NCBI RefSeq assembly: GCF_015529805.1
Contig: NZ_CP064654.1
Span: forward strand, 434,001 to 498,000
Length of the DNA stretch: 64,000 nt
Source of the DNA: Qipengyuania soli
GTDB lineage: Bacteria; Pseudomonadota; Alphaproteobacteria; Sphingomonadales; Sphingomonadaceae
Direction: 5' to 3'
Numbering within the stretch: the first letter of the stretch is position 1; each line of letters starts with the position of its first letter. A program made the translations under genes and the position numbers. The notes beneath the pieces were generated by a model. The model was not told the origin of the DNA. It saw only the letters and a program-made list of their open reading frames with translations, and searched no databases. This document shows positions 1 to 10,855 of this stretch, in pieces.

Positions 1-440
1 GCCATGGCATCGACGTTCCGGGCGGCAAGGCGCTGCTGATCGACGAGAGTTACAACGCCAATCCCGCCAGCATGCGTGCCACGCTCGCGCAACTGGGTGC
101 GACGCCATCGGGCCGCCGTATTGCCGTTCTCGGCGCCATGAAGGAACTGGGCGACTTCGGTCCGCAGTTCCACGCCGCACTGGCCGAACCGGTCGTCGCA
201 GCCGATGTGGACTATGCTCTGCTTGTCGGCGACGAGATGGGCGCCCTCGCGCGCGAACTGGGGAAAGCCCAGAGCAGCGTGCTTGGCAAGCCCATTGCCT
301 GGGCGCATTGCCGTAACACAGACGAGGCGATCGAATTGCTCGAGGATTTCGGCATCGTCGCTGGCGATGCCGTGCTGGTTAAGGGCTCGAATTCGGTGGG
401 CCTCGGACGGCTCGTGGAACACTTCACTCGCGTCCGCTGA
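1..440 (+). CDS. murF: MurF, UDP-MurNAc-tripeptide--D-Ala-D-Ala ligase (C-terminal part)
   Basis: This is the last 145 or so residues of MurF, the cytoplasmic ligase that adds D-Ala-D-Ala to finish the UDP-MurNAc-pentapeptide. The gene starts before the window, and its frame enters at base 3. The segment LIDESYNANPASM and the closing VKGSNSVGLGRLV are typical of the C-terminal domain shared by Mur ligases and are most MurF-like. The stop lies 15 bases before the mraY start, which is the usual dcw order, so both are probably in one transcript. The N-terminal substrate-binding domain and the ATP loop cannot be seen here. Confidence 0.95.
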   Translation, partial: HGIDVPGGKALLIDESYNANPASMRATLAQLGATPSGRRIAVLGAMKELGDFGPQFHAALAEPVVAADVDYALLVGDEMGALARELGKAQSSVLGKPIAWAHCRNTDEAIELLEDFGIVAGDAVLVKGSNSVGLGRLVEHFTRVR

Positions 441-455
441 CGCAAAGAGGCTCGA

Positions 456-1526
456 TTGCTTTACCTCCTCGCCGAATGGTTGAATTTCGAAGGGATATTC
501 AACCTCGTGCGCTATCAGACATTCCGCGCCGGGGCGACGCTGATGACGGCGCTGATCATCGGCCTGCTTATCGGACCGCGCTTCATCGACATGCTGCGCG
601 TACGCCAGGGCAAGGGCCAGCCGATCCGTGAAGACGGACCGCAGACCCACCTCGCCAAGCGCGGCACGCCGACCATGGGCGGCCTGATGATCCTCATCAG
701 CCTGACGGTTTCGGTCCTCATCTGGATGGACCTCAGGAACCCGTTCATCTGGGCCTGCCTTGCGGTGACGCTGGGCTTCGGGATCATCGGCTTCCTCGAC
801 GATTACGACAAGGTCACCAAGGCCAGCCACAAGGGCGTGTCGGCGCGCATCCGCCTGCTGCTGGAATTCACCGTGGCTGGCATTGCCAGCTACATCACGG
901 TCAGCCAGATCAATACCTTCCTTTACGTGCCCTTCGTCAACGACTTCGGGATCGAGCTAGGTTTCCTCTATTTCGTCTTCGCCGCCGTGGTCATTGTCGG
1001 TGCAGGCAATGCGGTGAACCTGACCGACGGGCTCGATGGCCTTGCGACGATGCCGGTGATCATCGCGGCGGGTACTTTCGCAATCATCGCCTACCTCGTC
1101 GGTCGTGTGGACTATTCGGGCTATCTCGGCATTCCCTATGTCGAGGGCGCGGGCGAACTGGCCATCTTCTGCGCCGCCATCATGGGTGCAGGCCTTGCCT
1201 TCCTGTGGTTCAATGCCCCTCCGGCGGCGGTGTTCATGGGTGACACGGGCTCTCTCGCGCTTGGCGGCGCTCTCGGCGCCATCGCCGTGGCGACGCACCA
1301 CGAAGTCGTCCTCGCCATCGTCGGCGGGCTGTTCGTGTTCGAGGCGCTTTCGGTCATCATCCAGGTGTTCTGGTTCAAGCGTACCGGCAAGCGCGTGTTC
1401 CGCATGGCCCCGATACACCACCATTTCGAACAACTCGGCTGGTCGGAAAGCAAGGTCGTGATCCGGTTCTGGATCGTGGCCATCATCCTCGCACTCATGG
1501 GGCTGGCGACGCTCAAGCTGCGATGA
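456..1526 (+). CDS. mraY: MraY, phospho-N-acetylmuramoyl-pentapeptide-transferase
   Basis: MraY transfers phospho-MurNAc-pentapeptide from UDP to undecaprenyl phosphate in the inner membrane, making lipid I. The 356-residue protein has about ten hydrophobic segments and the family signatures: PTMGGL near residue 72, the catalytic Asp pair in FLDDYDK near 113-119, [10 protein letters not shown] near 188, and the HHH motif near residue 325. The start is TTG, with an AAAGAGG ribosome site six bases upstream; no better ATG exists nearby. The stop overlaps the murD start (ATGA), which indicates translational coupling. Confidence 0.97.
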   Translation: MLYLLAEWLNFEGIFNLVRYQTFRAGATLMTALIIGLLIGPRFIDMLRVRQGKGQPIREDGPQTHLAKRGTPTMGGLMILISLTVSVLIWMDLRNPFIWACLAVTLGFGIIGFLDDYDKVTKASHKGVSARIRLLLEFTVAGIASYITVSQINTFLYVPFVNDFGIELGFLYFVFAAVVIVGAGNAVNLTDGLDGLATMPVIIAAGTFAIIAYLVGRVDYSGYLGIPYVEGAGELAIFCAAIMGAGLAFLWFNAPPAAVFMGDTGSLALGGALGAIAVATHHEVVLAIVGGLFVFEALSVIIQVFWFKRTGKRVFRMAPIHHHFEQLGWSESKVVIRFWIVAIILALMGLATLKLR

Positions 1527-2818
1527 TCACCTCGTCCGCCTGGTCTGGAAAGAAATACGCCGCCCTCGGGCTGGCGCGCTCCGGCCGGGCGACGGTCGAG
1601 GCGTTGCTGGCGAGCGGGGCTCAAGTGCTCGCATGGGACAGCCGCGAGGAAGCTCGCGCCGAGTTTGCCGGGCGGGTCGAGCTGGCCGATCCGGTCGAAG
1701 CGAACCTGACCGGTTTCGCCGGCGTGGTGGTCAGCCCCGGCGTCCCGCTCAATACACACCCGATCAAGCCGCATGCCGACAAGTTCGGCGTGCCCGTGAT
1801 CGGCGATATCGAGCTCTTCGCGCAGGCGCGCGGCGGTCTGCCGAAGCACAAGGTCGTCGGCATCACCGGCACCAATGGCAAGTCCACGACTACTGCGCTG
1901 GTCCACCACATCCTTAAGACCGCGGGCGTGCCGACCACCATGGGCGGCAATATCGGCCTGCCGATCCTCGAGCAGGACCCGCTGCCCAAGGGCGGGGTCT
2001 ATGTGCTGGAACTGTCGAGCTACCAGATCGACCTGACATATTCGCTCGACTGCGATGTGGCGGTGTTGCTCAACGTGACGCCCGACCATCTCGACCGATA
2101 CGAGAGCTTCGAGGCTTATCGTGCCTCCAAGCTGCGCCTCTTCGCGATGCAATCCGCTGGCCACACCGGTGTTGATGCCAGCTGTGACCCGGCGATCCGC
2201 GAAGCATTGGAGGGTGTCGATGGGCCGGGCGAGATGACCACGCTCAATCCCGACGCAAAGGACAGCGGTTTTCTCGACCTCGCCGCTGCGCCTTCGCTGC
2301 AGGGACCGCACAATGCCCAGAACGCCTATGCCGCCTGGGCGGTCGCTTTCGACCTCGGACTGGACCGCCCCACCGTCAACGCGGCACTGGCGAGCTATCG
2401 TGGACTGCCGCATCGCATGGAGCGGGTTCGCGAACTGCGCGGCGTTGCCTATGTCAACGACAGCAAGGGCACCAACACCGCTGCCTCAGCCCCTGCGCTG
2501 GCGGCGTTCGACAACATCCACTGGATCCTCGGCGGGCTGGCCAAGGAGCCGGGTCTGGGCGAGTGCGAGGCCGAACTGGGCCACGTGAAGGCCGCCTACA
2601 CCATCGGCAGGGCCGGGCCGGACTTCGCCGCGCTGCTCGAGGGCCGAGTGCCGGTGGAGCAGTGCGAAACGCTCGACCGAGCCGTCACTTCGGCTGCAGC
2701 GAAGGCTGCGTCGGGAGACACTGTCCTCCTCTCGCCTGCCTGCGCCAGCTTCGACCAGTATCGCGACTTCGAACAGCGCGGGGACCACTTCCGCGAGCTG
2801 GTGGAGGCGCTCAAGTGA
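1523..2818 (+). CDS. murD: MurD, UDP-MurNAc-L-alanine--D-glutamate ligase
   Basis: MurD is the cytoplasmic ATP-dependent ligase that adds D-glutamate to UDP-MurNAc-L-Ala. The 431-residue protein shows an N-terminal Rossmann-like start ([11 protein letters not shown]) and the ATP loop GTNGKST at residues 116-122. It also has the central ELSSYQ and TPDHLDRY motifs and, in the C-terminal domain, VNDSKGTN and [10 protein letters not shown]. Length matches the family. It overlaps mraY by 4 bases upstream and ftsW by 4 bases (GTGA) downstream, so it sits inside a tightly coupled operon. Confidence 0.97.
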   Translation: MITSSAWSGKKYAALGLARSGRATVEALLASGAQVLAWDSREEARAEFAGRVELADPVEANLTGFAGVVVSPGVPLNTHPIKPHADKFGVPVIGDIELFAQARGGLPKHKVVGITGTNGKSTTTALVHHILKTAGVPTTMGGNIGLPILEQDPLPKGGVYVLELSSYQIDLTYSLDCDVAVLLNVTPDHLDRYESFEAYRASKLRLFAMQSAGHTGVDASCDPAIREALEGVDGPGEMTTLNPDAKDSGFLDLAAAPSLQGPHNAQNAYAAWAVAFDLGLDRPTVNAALASYRGLPHRMERVRELRGVAYVNDSKGTNTAASAPALAAFDNIHWILGGLAKEPGLGECEAELGHVKAAYTIGRAGPDFAALLEGRVPVEQCETLDRAVTSAAAKAASGDTVLLSPACASFDQYRDFEQRGDHFRELVEALK

Positions 2819-4080
2819 ACACCGTCCGGCCCTACGTCCCCGGCAAGCGCCAGCCCGCCCACATCCCCAAGGGCAAGATCTCGCGCTGGACCGAGCTGAA
2901 GATATGGTGGCGCGAGATCGACCGCGTCCTGCTGCTGCTTGTGCTGCTGCTGATGAGCCTGGGTACCATCGCCGTCGCTGCGGCCAGCCCGGCCAGCGCC
3001 GCACGCCTCTCGACCGTGAGCGAGAAGCTCGATCCGCTCTACTTTTTCTACCGCCACATCGCCTGGCAGGTGCTCGGCCTCGGCACCATGATTGGCGTGT
3101 CCATGCTCAGTCGCGAGAACGCGCGGCGGCTTGGCATACTGATTTCCGGCGCGATGCTGGGCCTGCTGTTCCTCGTCCCGGTCATCGGGCCGGAGATCAA
3201 CGGCGCCCGGCGCTGGATCAACGTGGGCATGCAGTTCCAGCCGTCAGAGTTCCTCAAGCCGGCCTTCGCGATCGCGCTGGCATGGATCCTCTCGTGGCGC
3301 ATCCGCGATCCCAACCTGCCGGTCCAGGGCATCGCGACCGGCCTGATGGGCCTCATCGCCGCCCTGCTGATGATGCAGCCGAACTTCGGCGACACGCTGC
3401 TGTTCGCAGGCGTGTGGTTTGTCCTGATCATCCTGTCGGGCATCGACGTGAAGCGGCTCGGTGGGGTCATCGGCGGGGGCATCGTCGGCCTGACCGCAAC
3501 GTACTTCCTCTACGACAATGCGCGCCACCGTATCGACAGCTTCCTTGGTGGCGGCACCGCATTCGACCAGGTCGATCTTGCCAGCCGCACGCTGCTTGCG
3601 GGTGGCTGGACCGGCGCGGGCTATGGCCTCGGCATCCGCAAGATGAGCCTGCCCGAAGCGCACACCGACTATATCTTCAGCGTCATCGGCGAGGAGTTCG
3701 GCCTTCTCGCCTGTGCAGTGATCGTGCTGCTCTACCTTGCCATCGTCACCCGCGTACTCATGCGGCTGGTGGACGAGGAGGATCTCTTCGCCCTGCTGGC
3801 AGGCGCGGGCCTTACCGCGCTGCTCGGCGGACAGGCCTTCATCAACATGCTGGTCAACCTTCAGCTGTTCCCGTCCAAGGGCATGACGTTGCCGCTGGTC
3901 AGCTATGGCGGTTCATCGACCATCGCCGTATGCCTTGGCGTCGGCCTGCTGATCGCGGTGACTCGGCGCAATCCCTTCCTGAAAAGCCGGACCCGCGGGC
4001 TTGGCGATCTGCTCGGATTAGGGCAGGGCGGCCCGATGAACGAGACCACTTCGCGGCCCAAGCGCGAGATCCATCCATGA
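2815..4080 (+). CDS. ftsW: FtsW, SEDS peptidoglycan glycosyltransferase of the divisome
   Basis: FtsW is the septal SEDS-family glycan polymerase acting with the class-B PBP FtsI. The GTG start at 2815 overlaps the murD stop by 4 bases and gives 421 residues. The open frame extends further upstream but only inside murD. About ten membrane segments follow a roughly 30-residue basic cytoplasmic N-terminus. SEDS hallmarks are visible: INGARRWI, FQPSEFLKPAFAIALAW, HTDYIFSVIGEEFG, and the late PLVSYGGSS motif. Its place between murD and murG is the standard dcw arrangement. Confidence 0.96.
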   Translation: MNTVRPYVPGKRQPAHIPKGKISRWTELKIWWREIDRVLLLLVLLLMSLGTIAVAAASPASAARLSTVSEKLDPLYFFYRHIAWQVLGLGTMIGVSMLSRENARRLGILISGAMLGLLFLVPVIGPEINGARRWINVGMQFQPSEFLKPAFAIALAWILSWRIRDPNLPVQGIATGLMGLIAALLMMQPNFGDTLLFAGVWFVLIILSGIDVKRLGGVIGGGIVGLTATYFLYDNARHRIDSFLGGGTAFDQVDLASRTLLAGGWTGAGYGLGIRKMSLPEAHTDYIFSVIGEEFGLLACAVIVLLYLAIVTRVLMRLVDEEDLFALLAGAGLTALLGGQAFINMLVNLQLFPSKGMTLPLVSYGGSSTIAVCLGVGLLIAVTRRNPFLKSRTRGLGDLLGLGQGGPMNETTSRPKREIHP

Positions 4081-5273
4081 CCGGTGCGACGCGACATTAT
4101 GTCCTCGCGGCGGGCGGCACCGGCGGGCACCTGCTGCCTGCCTTCGCGCTTGCGACCGAGCTCGACCGGCGTGGCCACCATGTCGCCCTGATCACCGACG
4201 CGCGCGGAGCCGAAATTCCCGGCAAGCCCGACTTCATGCCCGCGCACGTCCTGCCCGCGGGCCGGTTCGGCAAGAACCCGCTCAACTGGTTCAAGGGCGT
4301 CTCCGCGGTGATGGAGGGGCGCCGCATGGCGCTGCGCCTGTTCGACAGTTTCGAGCCGAGCGCGGTGGTCGGTTTCGGCGGCTATCCCTCGCTGCCCTCG
4401 ATCCTCGCCTCGACTTCGGCCGGCATCCCGACGCTGGTTCACGAACAGAACGCCGTGCTGGGCCGGGTCAATCGCCTGCTGGCGAGCCGCGTCGATGCCA
4501 TCGCCACCGCCTATCCCGAGGTCGAGCGGCTGGCTCCCAAGTTTCTCGAGAAGACCCACCTCGTCGGCAATCCCGTGCGCTCTGGGGTTCTCAGCCTGCG
4601 CGACGACCCATATCCCGCCTATGGCGAGGACGGTCTGCTGCGCGTCCTCGTGACCGGCGGTAGCCAGGGTGCGCGCGTCCTGTCCGAAGTCGTGCCCGAC
4701 GGCCTTGCGATGCTGCCGCCCGCAGTTCGCCAGCGCCTGCAGGTTACCCAGCAGTGCCGCGCCGAAGACCTCGACAAGGTTCGCGAGCGCTATCGCACCC
4801 ACGGCATCCCGGCCGAACTTGGCACCTATTTCGAGGACATGGCCGCACGGCTGGCCGACGCACACCTGTTCATCGGCCGCGCGGGCGCATCAACCATTGC
4901 CGAACTTACGGCGGTCGGCCGGCCCGCGATTCTCGTGCCGCTGCCCATCGCGACCGACGATCACCAGGCCGCCAATGCGCGCGAACTGGCGAAGGCCGGC
5001 GGTGCACGGATGATCCGGCAGGACAAGTTCAACGGCAAGGAACTCGCCAAGCAGATCATGGCGCTGGCCGACAATCCCAAGGGTCTGGCTGCCGCAGCGC
5101 ACGCGGCGTGGAACTGCGGTCGCCCCAAGGCGGTCGAGGATCTCGCCGACCTTGTCGAGAGCTTCGGCGGGGCAGAGATGATGGATGTCATCCGCGTCGG
5201 CGGAAACAACGCCCGCGGCGCCTCGCAGGGCGTGCCGGCAGGACAGGGCGCAGCGCGGGAGATGGCCAAGTGA
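4077..5273 (+). CDS. murG: MurG, lipid II synthase (UDP-GlcNAc transferase)
   Basis: MurG adds GlcNAc to lipid I at the cytoplasmic face of the inner membrane to give lipid II. The 398-residue protein begins with the GT-B glycine loop GGTGGHL at residues 13-19. It continues with [20 protein letters not shown] and the second-domain motif [11 protein letters not shown], then the nucleotide-sugar site [15 protein letters not shown] and [10 protein letters not shown]. The C-terminus is some 30 residues longer than E. coli MurG, and the tail looks low in complexity. It is coupled by ATGA to ftsW and by GTGA to murC. Confidence 0.97.
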   Translation: MTGATRHYVLAAGGTGGHLLPAFALATELDRRGHHVALITDARGAEIPGKPDFMPAHVLPAGRFGKNPLNWFKGVSAVMEGRRMALRLFDSFEPSAVVGFGGYPSLPSILASTSAGIPTLVHEQNAVLGRVNRLLASRVDAIATAYPEVERLAPKFLEKTHLVGNPVRSGVLSLRDDPYPAYGEDGLLRVLVTGGSQGARVLSEVVPDGLAMLPPAVRQRLQVTQQCRAEDLDKVRERYRTHGIPAELGTYFEDMAARLADAHLFIGRAGASTIAELTAVGRPAILVPLPIATDDHQAANARELAKAGGARMIRQDKFNGKELAKQIMALADNPKGLAAAAHAAWNCGRPKAVEDLADLVESFGGAEMMDVIRVGGNNARGASQGVPAGQGAAREMAK

Positions 5274-6694
5274 GAGGCGTTCCGACAGATATCGGCGTCG
5301 TGCATTTCGTCGGCATCGGCGGCATCGGCATGTCGGGCATTGCCGAGGTGATGAACAACCTCGGCTATACCGTGCAGGGCTCCGACATGAAGGAAAGCGC
5401 CACGGTCGAGCGGCTGCGCAAGCAGGGTATCGCCGTGAAGATCGGGCACGAGAAGGAAAACGTCGAGGGCGCCGCTGTCGTCGTCACCTCCACTGCCGTG
5501 AAGCGCACCAATCCCGAAGTCGCCCACGCGCTCGAGAACCGCATTCCCGTGGTGCGTCGGGCGGAAATGCTGGCCGAACTGATGCGCCTCAAGTCGACCA
5601 TCGCCGTCGCGGGGACGCACGGCAAGACGACGACGACCAGCATGATCGCCGCGCTGCTTGATGCGGGCAATGTCGATCCGACGGTCATCAATGGCGGGAT
5701 CATCGAGCAGTATGGTTCGAACGCCCGCCTCGGCGACAGCGACTGGATGGTGGTCGAGGCCGACGAGAGCGACGGCAGCTTCCTGCGCCTCGACGGGACG
5801 ATTGCGGTCGTCACCAACATCGATCCCGAACATCTCGACCATTACGGCGATTTCGAGGGCGTCAAGGACGCCTTCGTCGAGTTCATCCACAATGTCCCCT
5901 TCTACGGCGCGGCGGTGCTGTGCATCGACCATCCCGAAGTCCAGGCGGTGATCGGCAAGGTCCGCGACCGCCGCGTGGTGACCTACGGCTTCTCGCTCCA
6001 GGCCGACATCTGCGGGGTCAACGTCCAGCCCGATGCAGGCGGCAACAAGTTCGACGTGATTGTCCGCCAACGGGGCGAGGAGGATCGCCGGATCGAGGGC
6101 GTTCGCCTCCCTATGCCGGGCCGTCACAACGTCCAGAACGCGCTCGCCGCGATTGCCGTGGCGATCGAGATGGGCTGTGCGGACGAAGTCATCGTCAACG
6201 GCTTTTCCAGCTTCGGCGGCGTGCGTCGCCGCTTCACCCGCGTGGGCGAGGTCAAGACGCGGACCGGCTCCGCAACGATCATCGACGACTATGGCCACCA
6301 CCCGGTGGAGATCAAAGCCGTGCTCGCCGCCGCGCGTGAGAGCGCAGGCGCTGGCCGCGTCATCGCCGTGGTCCAGCCGCACCGCTATACCCGCCTGCGC
6401 GACCTGATGGATGACTTCCAGTCGTGCTTCAACGATGCCGACAAGGTTTTCGTCACCCCGGTCTATGCCGCGGGCGAGGAGCCCATCGAAGGTGTCGATG
6501 CCGAGGCGCTGGCGGCCGGCCTCAAGTCGCGCGGACATCGCTCGGCCGCGACCGTCGCAAACGAGGACGAACTGGCAAAGGCCCTCGCAGAAGATATCGT
6601 GGCGGGTGACCTCATCGTCTGCCTCGGCGCGGGCGACATCACCCGCTGGGCCGCCGAACTCGCCGGACGTATCGAGCGGGAGCGGTCTGCATGA
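5270..6694 (+). CDS. murC: MurC, UDP-MurNAc--L-alanine ligase
   Basis: MurC adds L-alanine to UDP-MurNAc, the first amino-acid step of the stem peptide. The GTG start overlaps the murG stop and gives 474 residues. Motifs are [16 protein letters not shown] near the N-terminus, the ATP loop GTHGKTTTT from residue 115, [11 protein letters not shown] in the middle, and [10 protein letters not shown] plus QPHRYTRL in the C-terminal domain. All family catalytic blocks are present. It overlaps murB by 4 bases (ATGA). Confidence 0.97.
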   Translation: MRGVPTDIGVVHFVGIGGIGMSGIAEVMNNLGYTVQGSDMKESATVERLRKQGIAVKIGHEKENVEGAAVVVTSTAVKRTNPEVAHALENRIPVVRRAEMLAELMRLKSTIAVAGTHGKTTTTSMIAALLDAGNVDPTVINGGIIEQYGSNARLGDSDWMVVEADESDGSFLRLDGTIAVVTNIDPEHLDHYGDFEGVKDAFVEFIHNVPFYGAAVLCIDHPEVQAVIGKVRDRRVVTYGFSLQADICGVNVQPDAGGNKFDVIVRQRGEEDRRIEGVRLPMPGRHNVQNALAAIAVAIEMGCADEVIVNGFSSFGGVRRRFTRVGEVKTRTGSATIIDDYGHHPVEIKAVLAAARESAGAGRVIAVVQPHRYTRLRDLMDDFQSCFNDADKVFVTPVYAAGEEPIEGVDAEALAAGLKSRGHRSAATVANEDELAKALAEDIVAGDLIVCLGAGDITRWAAELAGRIERERSA

Positions 6695-7662
6695 CCATGG
6701 AGCAGCCCGACGACGTCTGGAACCTGGACAACGGCATGGCGCCCGACTGCGAAGTCGATGGCGCTGTGGCGGCGCCCATCTCGACCGTCGGGATCCGCGG
6801 CAAGCTTACGCATGATGCGCCACTGGCGAAGCTCGTCTGGTTCAAGAGCGGCGGCAATGCCGACTGGCTGTTCGAGCCTGCCGACCTCGACGACCTCGTG
6901 TTGTTCCTCGAACGACTCGACGGTTCGCTGCCGGTCATGGCGCTCGGCCTCGGGTCGAACCTGATCGTGCGCGACGGCGGGGTTCCGGGCGTGGTCATCA
7001 AGCTCGGCAAGGCCTTCGCCAAGATCGAGGTGCTGGAGGACAATGTTCTCGTCTGCGGTGCGGGCGCGCATGGCATTCTCGTCGCCTCGACCGCGCGCGA
7101 CGCAGGGATAGCGGGCATGGAATTCATGCGCGGCATTCCCGGGACCGTCGGCGGCTTCGTCCGCATGAACGGGGGCGCCTATGGCCGCGAGGTCAGCGAT
7201 GTGCTGGTCGATTGCGACGTCATCCTGCCCGACGGATCGCTGGTGACGTTGCCCGCCGTCGACCTGCAATACACCTATCGCCACTCGGTCCTGCCCGAAG
7301 GTGCCGTGGTCGTCGGCGCCCGCTTCAAGGGCGTGCCGGGCGATCCAGCGGTGATCGGCGCGGAGATGGACCGCATCGCCGAAGCGCGCGAGGCGAGCCA
7401 GCCGCTGCGCACCAAGACCGGCGGATCGACCTTCAAGAACCCGCCGGGAAAGAAGGCGTGGGAGCTCGTCGATGCCGCCGGATGTCGCGGACTCCAGATG
7501 GGCGGCGCGCAGGTAAGCGAGAAGCACACCAACTTCCTCATCAACATGGGGCACGCGACCAGCGCCGATATCGAAGGGCTGGGCGAGGAAGTGAAACGAC
7601 GGGTCTACGCCAATTCGGGCGTCGAGCTGGAATGGGAAATTCAACGCGTGGGGCGACCGTAG
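6691..7662 (+). CDS. murB: MurB, UDP-N-acetylenolpyruvoylglucosamine reductase
   Basis: MurB is an FAD enzyme that reduces UDP-GlcNAc-enolpyruvate to UDP-MurNAc with NADPH. The 323-residue protein shows the FAD-binding sequence [13 protein letters not shown], the GIPGTVGG loop, and the late [10 protein letters not shown] block. The [10 protein letters not shown] motif holds the active-site serine. ATG at 6691 overlaps the murC stop; a second ATG two codons later is equally possible. Twelve bases separate it from ddl. Confidence 0.96.
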   Translation: MTMEQPDDVWNLDNGMAPDCEVDGAVAAPISTVGIRGKLTHDAPLAKLVWFKSGGNADWLFEPADLDDLVLFLERLDGSLPVMALGLGSNLIVRDGGVPGVVIKLGKAFAKIEVLEDNVLVCGAGAHGILVASTARDAGIAGMEFMRGIPGTVGGFVRMNGGAYGREVSDVLVDCDVILPDGSLVTLPAVDLQYTYRHSVLPEGAVVVGARFKGVPGDPAVIGAEMDRIAEAREASQPLRTKTGGSTFKNPPGKKAWELVDAAGCRGLQMGGAQVSEKHTNFLINMGHATSADIEGLGEEVKRRVYANSGVELEWEIQRVGRP

Positions 7663-7674
7663 GAAGCAAGTGAA

Positions 7675-8652
7675 ATGACCGATCTCCCCAAACTCCACAT
7701 CGCCGTCCTCATGGGCGGCTGGGCGAACGAGCGGCCTGTCAGCCTGATGTCGGGCGAGGGCGTTGCCAAGGCGCTGGAAGAGCGCGGCCATAGCGTGACG
7801 CGGATCGACATGGACCGGCAGGTCGCGGCGCGGATTGCCGAGGTCGCTCCCGACGTCGTTTTCAACGCGCTCCACGGCGTTCCGGGCGAGGACGGGACGG
7901 TGCAGGGCATGCTCGACCTGATGGGGGTGCCCTATACGCACTCGGGGCTCGTCACCTCGGTCATCGCGATCGACAAGCAGCTGACCAAGCAGGCGCTGGT
8001 GCCCGCAGGCATTCCCATGCCCGGCGGCCGCATCGTCAAGAGTGCAGACCTGCACGACCGCGACCCGATGCCGCGCCCTTATGTGCTGAAGCCGGTCAAC
8101 GAGGGCAGTTCGGTCGGCGTCGCCATCGTCACCGACGAAGGCAATTACGGCAACCCGATCGCGCGCGATGCCAAGGGCCCGTGGCAGGAGTTCAGGGAAC
8201 TGCTGGCCGAGCCCTATATCAAGGGCCGCGAGATGACCTCTGCCGTCGTGGATTTCCCCGAGGGACCGCGCGCGCTGGCCGTTACCGAACTGAAGCCCAA
8301 GAGCGGCTTCTACGATTTCGATGCCAAGTACACCGACGGCATGACCGACCATGTCTGCCCCGCCGACCTTCCCGACAACATCCGCGACCTGTGCCTCGAA
8401 TATGCATTGAAGGCGCACAAGGTGTTGGGTTGCAAGGGCACCAGCCGGACCGACTTCCGCTGGGACGAGGAACAGGGCGAGGACGGGCTCTTCGTGCTCG
8501 AAACCAATACCCAACCGGGGATGACCGCGCTTAGCCTGGTCCCCGAACAGGCGCGCTATGCGGGCTATGAATATGGCGAGCTGTGCGAGATGATCGTCGC
8601 CGCCGCGCTGCGCGATCACGCCGCGAAATCGGGCGGGGGCGGCGATGGCTAA
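7675..8652 (+). CDS. ddl: D-alanine--D-alanine ligase
   Basis: Ddl makes the D-Ala-D-Ala dipeptide that MurF consumes, using an ATP-grasp fold. The 325-residue length is of the DdlB class usual in dcw clusters. Visible blocks are the N-terminal VLMGGWANERPVSLMSG, the ATP-grasp segment PYVLKPVNEGSSVGV, the EPYIKGREMTSAV strand, and the Mg-binding FVLETNTQPGMT near the C-terminus. An AAGTGAAATG context gives a weak ribosome site at the ATG. The end overlaps ftsQ by 8 bases. Confidence 0.97.
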   Translation: MTDLPKLHIAVLMGGWANERPVSLMSGEGVAKALEERGHSVTRIDMDRQVAARIAEVAPDVVFNALHGVPGEDGTVQGMLDLMGVPYTHSGLVTSVIAIDKQLTKQALVPAGIPMPGGRIVKSADLHDRDPMPRPYVLKPVNEGSSVGVAIVTDEGNYGNPIARDAKGPWQEFRELLAEPYIKGREMTSAVVDFPEGPRALAVTELKPKSGFYDFDAKYTDGMTDHVCPADLPDNIRDLCLEYALKAHKVLGCKGTSRTDFRWDEEQGEDGLFVLETNTQPGMTALSLVPEQARYAGYEYGELCEMIVAAALRDHAAKSGGGGDG

Positions 8653-9553
8653 GGTCAGCCGCAAGCCGCAGGGTGTCCGTCGCTCTGCCGCCGCCCGCAG
8701 CCGCAACCAGAAGGTGCGTGCTGCGCGCAAGCATACCGGCGGCCTGCTCGACCGGACCATGGCGGCGCTGCCGTTCACCGACGAGCAGTGGCACAAGTTC
8801 TTCCTGACCGTGATCGTGCTGGCGGGGCTGGGAGTCGTCGCCACAATCGCGAATTATGCCGGCGTTCCCGAGCTTGCCCGCGAGGAGCTGGCCAAGTCCG
8901 CCTCGCGCGCCGGGTTCGAGGTCAGCAAGGTCCGGGTTTCCGGCGTCGACCGGATGAACGAGGAACTCGTCTACGAACGCGTGCTGGCGGAGCAGGACCG
9001 GCCCATGCCGCTGGTCGAACTTGGCGAGGTGCGCCAGCGCCTCCTTGCGCTGCCATGGGTCGCCGACGCGCGCGTCTCGCGCCAGCTTCCCGACACGTTG
9101 AAGGTCGATATCGTCGAGCGAATTCCACATGCCGTCCTGCGCAAGCCGGGGCGGCTGGTCCTCATCGATCCGGAAGGCAATGAACTCGAACCGATTAGCG
9201 CTGCTGCCGCCAAGGGCAAGCTGCTGATCGGAGGGCCGGGCGCGCAGAAGCAGGTAGTCGAACTCGGCAAGCTGCTCGATGCCGCGCCAGCTTTGAAACC
9301 CCAGATCGCCGAGGCCGAATGGGTCGGCAACCGCCGCTGGAACCTGACCTTCAAGACCGGCCAGCTGCTGGCCTTGCCGGAGGGCGAATTGGGAGCGCCC
9401 GCGCTGGTCAAGTTTGCCCGACTTGACGGCATGCACCGCCTGATCGGCGGCAGGCCCATCGCCATCGACATGCGCGTGCCCGACCGCGCCTACCTGCGCT
9501 GCAAGGATGGCCCTTGCCCGCACGGCCTTGCGGCCAACGGAAGTGCCAACTGA
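8645..9553 (+). CDS. ftsQ: FtsQ, divisome membrane protein
   Basis: FtsQ is a bitopic inner-membrane protein that links early and late divisome proteins. The 302-residue protein has a basic cytoplasmic N-terminus of about 50 residues and one membrane span near residues 55-75. A periplasmic POTRA domain follows (FEVSKVRVSGVDRMNEE, then LPWVADARVSRQLPDTL), and then the FtsQ beta domain. The start lies inside the ddl end and its stop overlaps the ftsA start by one base, so translation is coupled in the ddl-ftsQ-ftsA set. Confidence 0.94.
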   Translation: MAKVSRKPQGVRRSAAARSRNQKVRAARKHTGGLLDRTMAALPFTDEQWHKFFLTVIVLAGLGVVATIANYAGVPELAREELAKSASRAGFEVSKVRVSGVDRMNEELVYERVLAEQDRPMPLVELGEVRQRLLALPWVADARVSRQLPDTLKVDIVERIPHAVLRKPGRLVLIDPEGNELEPISAAAAKGKLLIGGPGAQKQVVELGKLLDAAPALKPQIAEAEWVGNRRWNLTFKTGQLLALPEGELGAPALVKFARLDGMHRLIGGRPIAIDMRVPDRAYLRCKDGPCPHGLAANGSAN

Positions 9554-10842
9554 TGGCCGCACCCACCACACCCCGCATCACCAGCGTCTATGCGGCAGTG
9601 AACATCGGTTCGTTCCGTATTTCGGCCATGATCATGGGTCGGGCGGAGAATGGCGAGATGATCGTGCTGGGTTCGAGCCACCGTGCCAGCGACGGCATCA
9701 AGCGCGGCTACGTCACCGATATGCGCGCCGCCAGCCATGCCATCCGCACCGCGGTCGAAAAGGCGGAGGCAAACGCCAACACCTCGGTCTCCAGCGTGTG
9801 GATCGGATGTGCAGGTGCCGGGCTTTCGAGCAAGATTTCGAGCGTCGAGATCGCGATTGGCGGACGGCGGATCGAGGAAGACGATATCGAACACCTGCTC
9901 TATGCCGCGCGCGACCATATCGCGCCCGACGGCCGCATGGTGCTGCATGCCCAGCCGGCGCACTACACGCTCGACGGGGCGCATGGGGTCGCCAATCCCA
10001 AGGGCCTTCATGCCGAGGCGCTGGGCGTCGATGTCCACGTCACCCTCGCCGAAGGTGCACCGGTACGTAACCTGATCGAGGCGGTGCAGAGCGCGCATCT
10101 CGATGTCGAAGGTGTCGTCGCCAGCCCGCTCGCCGCTGCCTATGCCTGCCTGTCGGCGGAAGAGCGCGACCTTGGCGTCGCGCTGGTCGAGATCGGTGCG
10201 CAGGTCACCAATGTCTCCGTCCACGCGGCGGGCATGTTGCTGGGCCTGCGTTCCATTCCGGTTGGATCGAACGACATCACCGACGCCATCGCGTCCTCGC
10301 TCGGCATTCGCCGCAGCCAGGCGGAGCGACTGAAATGCGTTTCCGGCTCTGCCATCGCCACACCCACCGATCACCGAGAGATGGTTGCCGTCAACGCGCC
10401 CGGTGAAGAACCGGGAGGGCGCCTTGCGCGCGGGGCAGACGAACAGAACCGCATCCCGCGTGCCGAACTTGTCTCGATCGTCACCGACCGGCTTGGCGTC
10501 ATGAGCGCGGAGATCGGCAAGGCGCTGAAGACGCTCGGCTTCGGCGGGGCGCAGGGCGGGCAGGTCGTGCTGACCGGCGGAGGAGCGGAACTCCACGGAA
10601 TCGCCGAATTCATGCAGGGTGCGCTCGGCCAGCCGGTCCGCATCGGCAAGCCGCCGGCACTGCAGGGACTGCCCGAAGCCCATGCCACGCCCGGTTTCGC
10701 GACGCTGGCAGGTCTCTGCCTCTATGCGGCCGACGACCCTGTCGACATCCGCTCCGTTGGCTCTAGTTACCAGCCGACACGCCGTTATTCGGGCCTTGGT
10801 CTGGTGAACCGTGTCGTACAGGCGGTGCGTGACTATTTTTGA
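9553..10842 (+). CDS. ftsA: FtsA, actin-like membrane anchor for FtsZ
   Basis: FtsA is an actin-fold ATPase that tethers FtsZ filaments to the inner membrane through a C-terminal amphipathic helix. The ATG at 9553 shares one base with the ftsQ stop and gives 429 residues. Visible features are the phosphate-1-like start SVYAAVNIGSFRISAMI, the 1C domain around residues 90-165, LVEIGAQVTNVSV as the second phosphate loop, and QVVLTGGGAELHG. The tail VNRVVQAVRDYF fits the membrane-targeting helix. Confidence 0.96.
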   Translation: MAAPTTPRITSVYAAVNIGSFRISAMIMGRAENGEMIVLGSSHRASDGIKRGYVTDMRAASHAIRTAVEKAEANANTSVSSVWIGCAGAGLSSKISSVEIAIGGRRIEEDDIEHLLYAARDHIAPDGRMVLHAQPAHYTLDGAHGVANPKGLHAEALGVDVHVTLAEGAPVRNLIEAVQSAHLDVEGVVASPLAAAYACLSAEERDLGVALVEIGAQVTNVSVHAAGMLLGLRSIPVGSNDITDAIASSLGIRRSQAERLKCVSGSAIATPTDHREMVAVNAPGEEPGGRLARGADEQNRIPRAELVSIVTDRLGVMSAEIGKALKTLGFGGAQGGQVVLTGGGAELHGIAEFMQGALGQPVRIGKPPALQGLPEAHATPGFATLAGLCLYAADDPVDIRSVGSSYQPTRRYSGLGLVNRVVQAVRDYF

Positions 10843-10855
10843 CGCTTGTTTGCAC

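Noticed and set aside
2563-2814. Upstream extension of ftsW
   Set aside because: The extended frame lies wholly within murD, and GTG at 2815 gives the family length and a coupled start.
6463-8844. Very long open frame (793 codons) on the minus strand under murC, murB and ddl
   Set aside because: It is the antisense shadow of three well-supported genes in a GC-rich genome, has no family resemblance, and has no ribosome site. Similar shadows under mraY-murD, cysI and serA were dismissed for the same reason.
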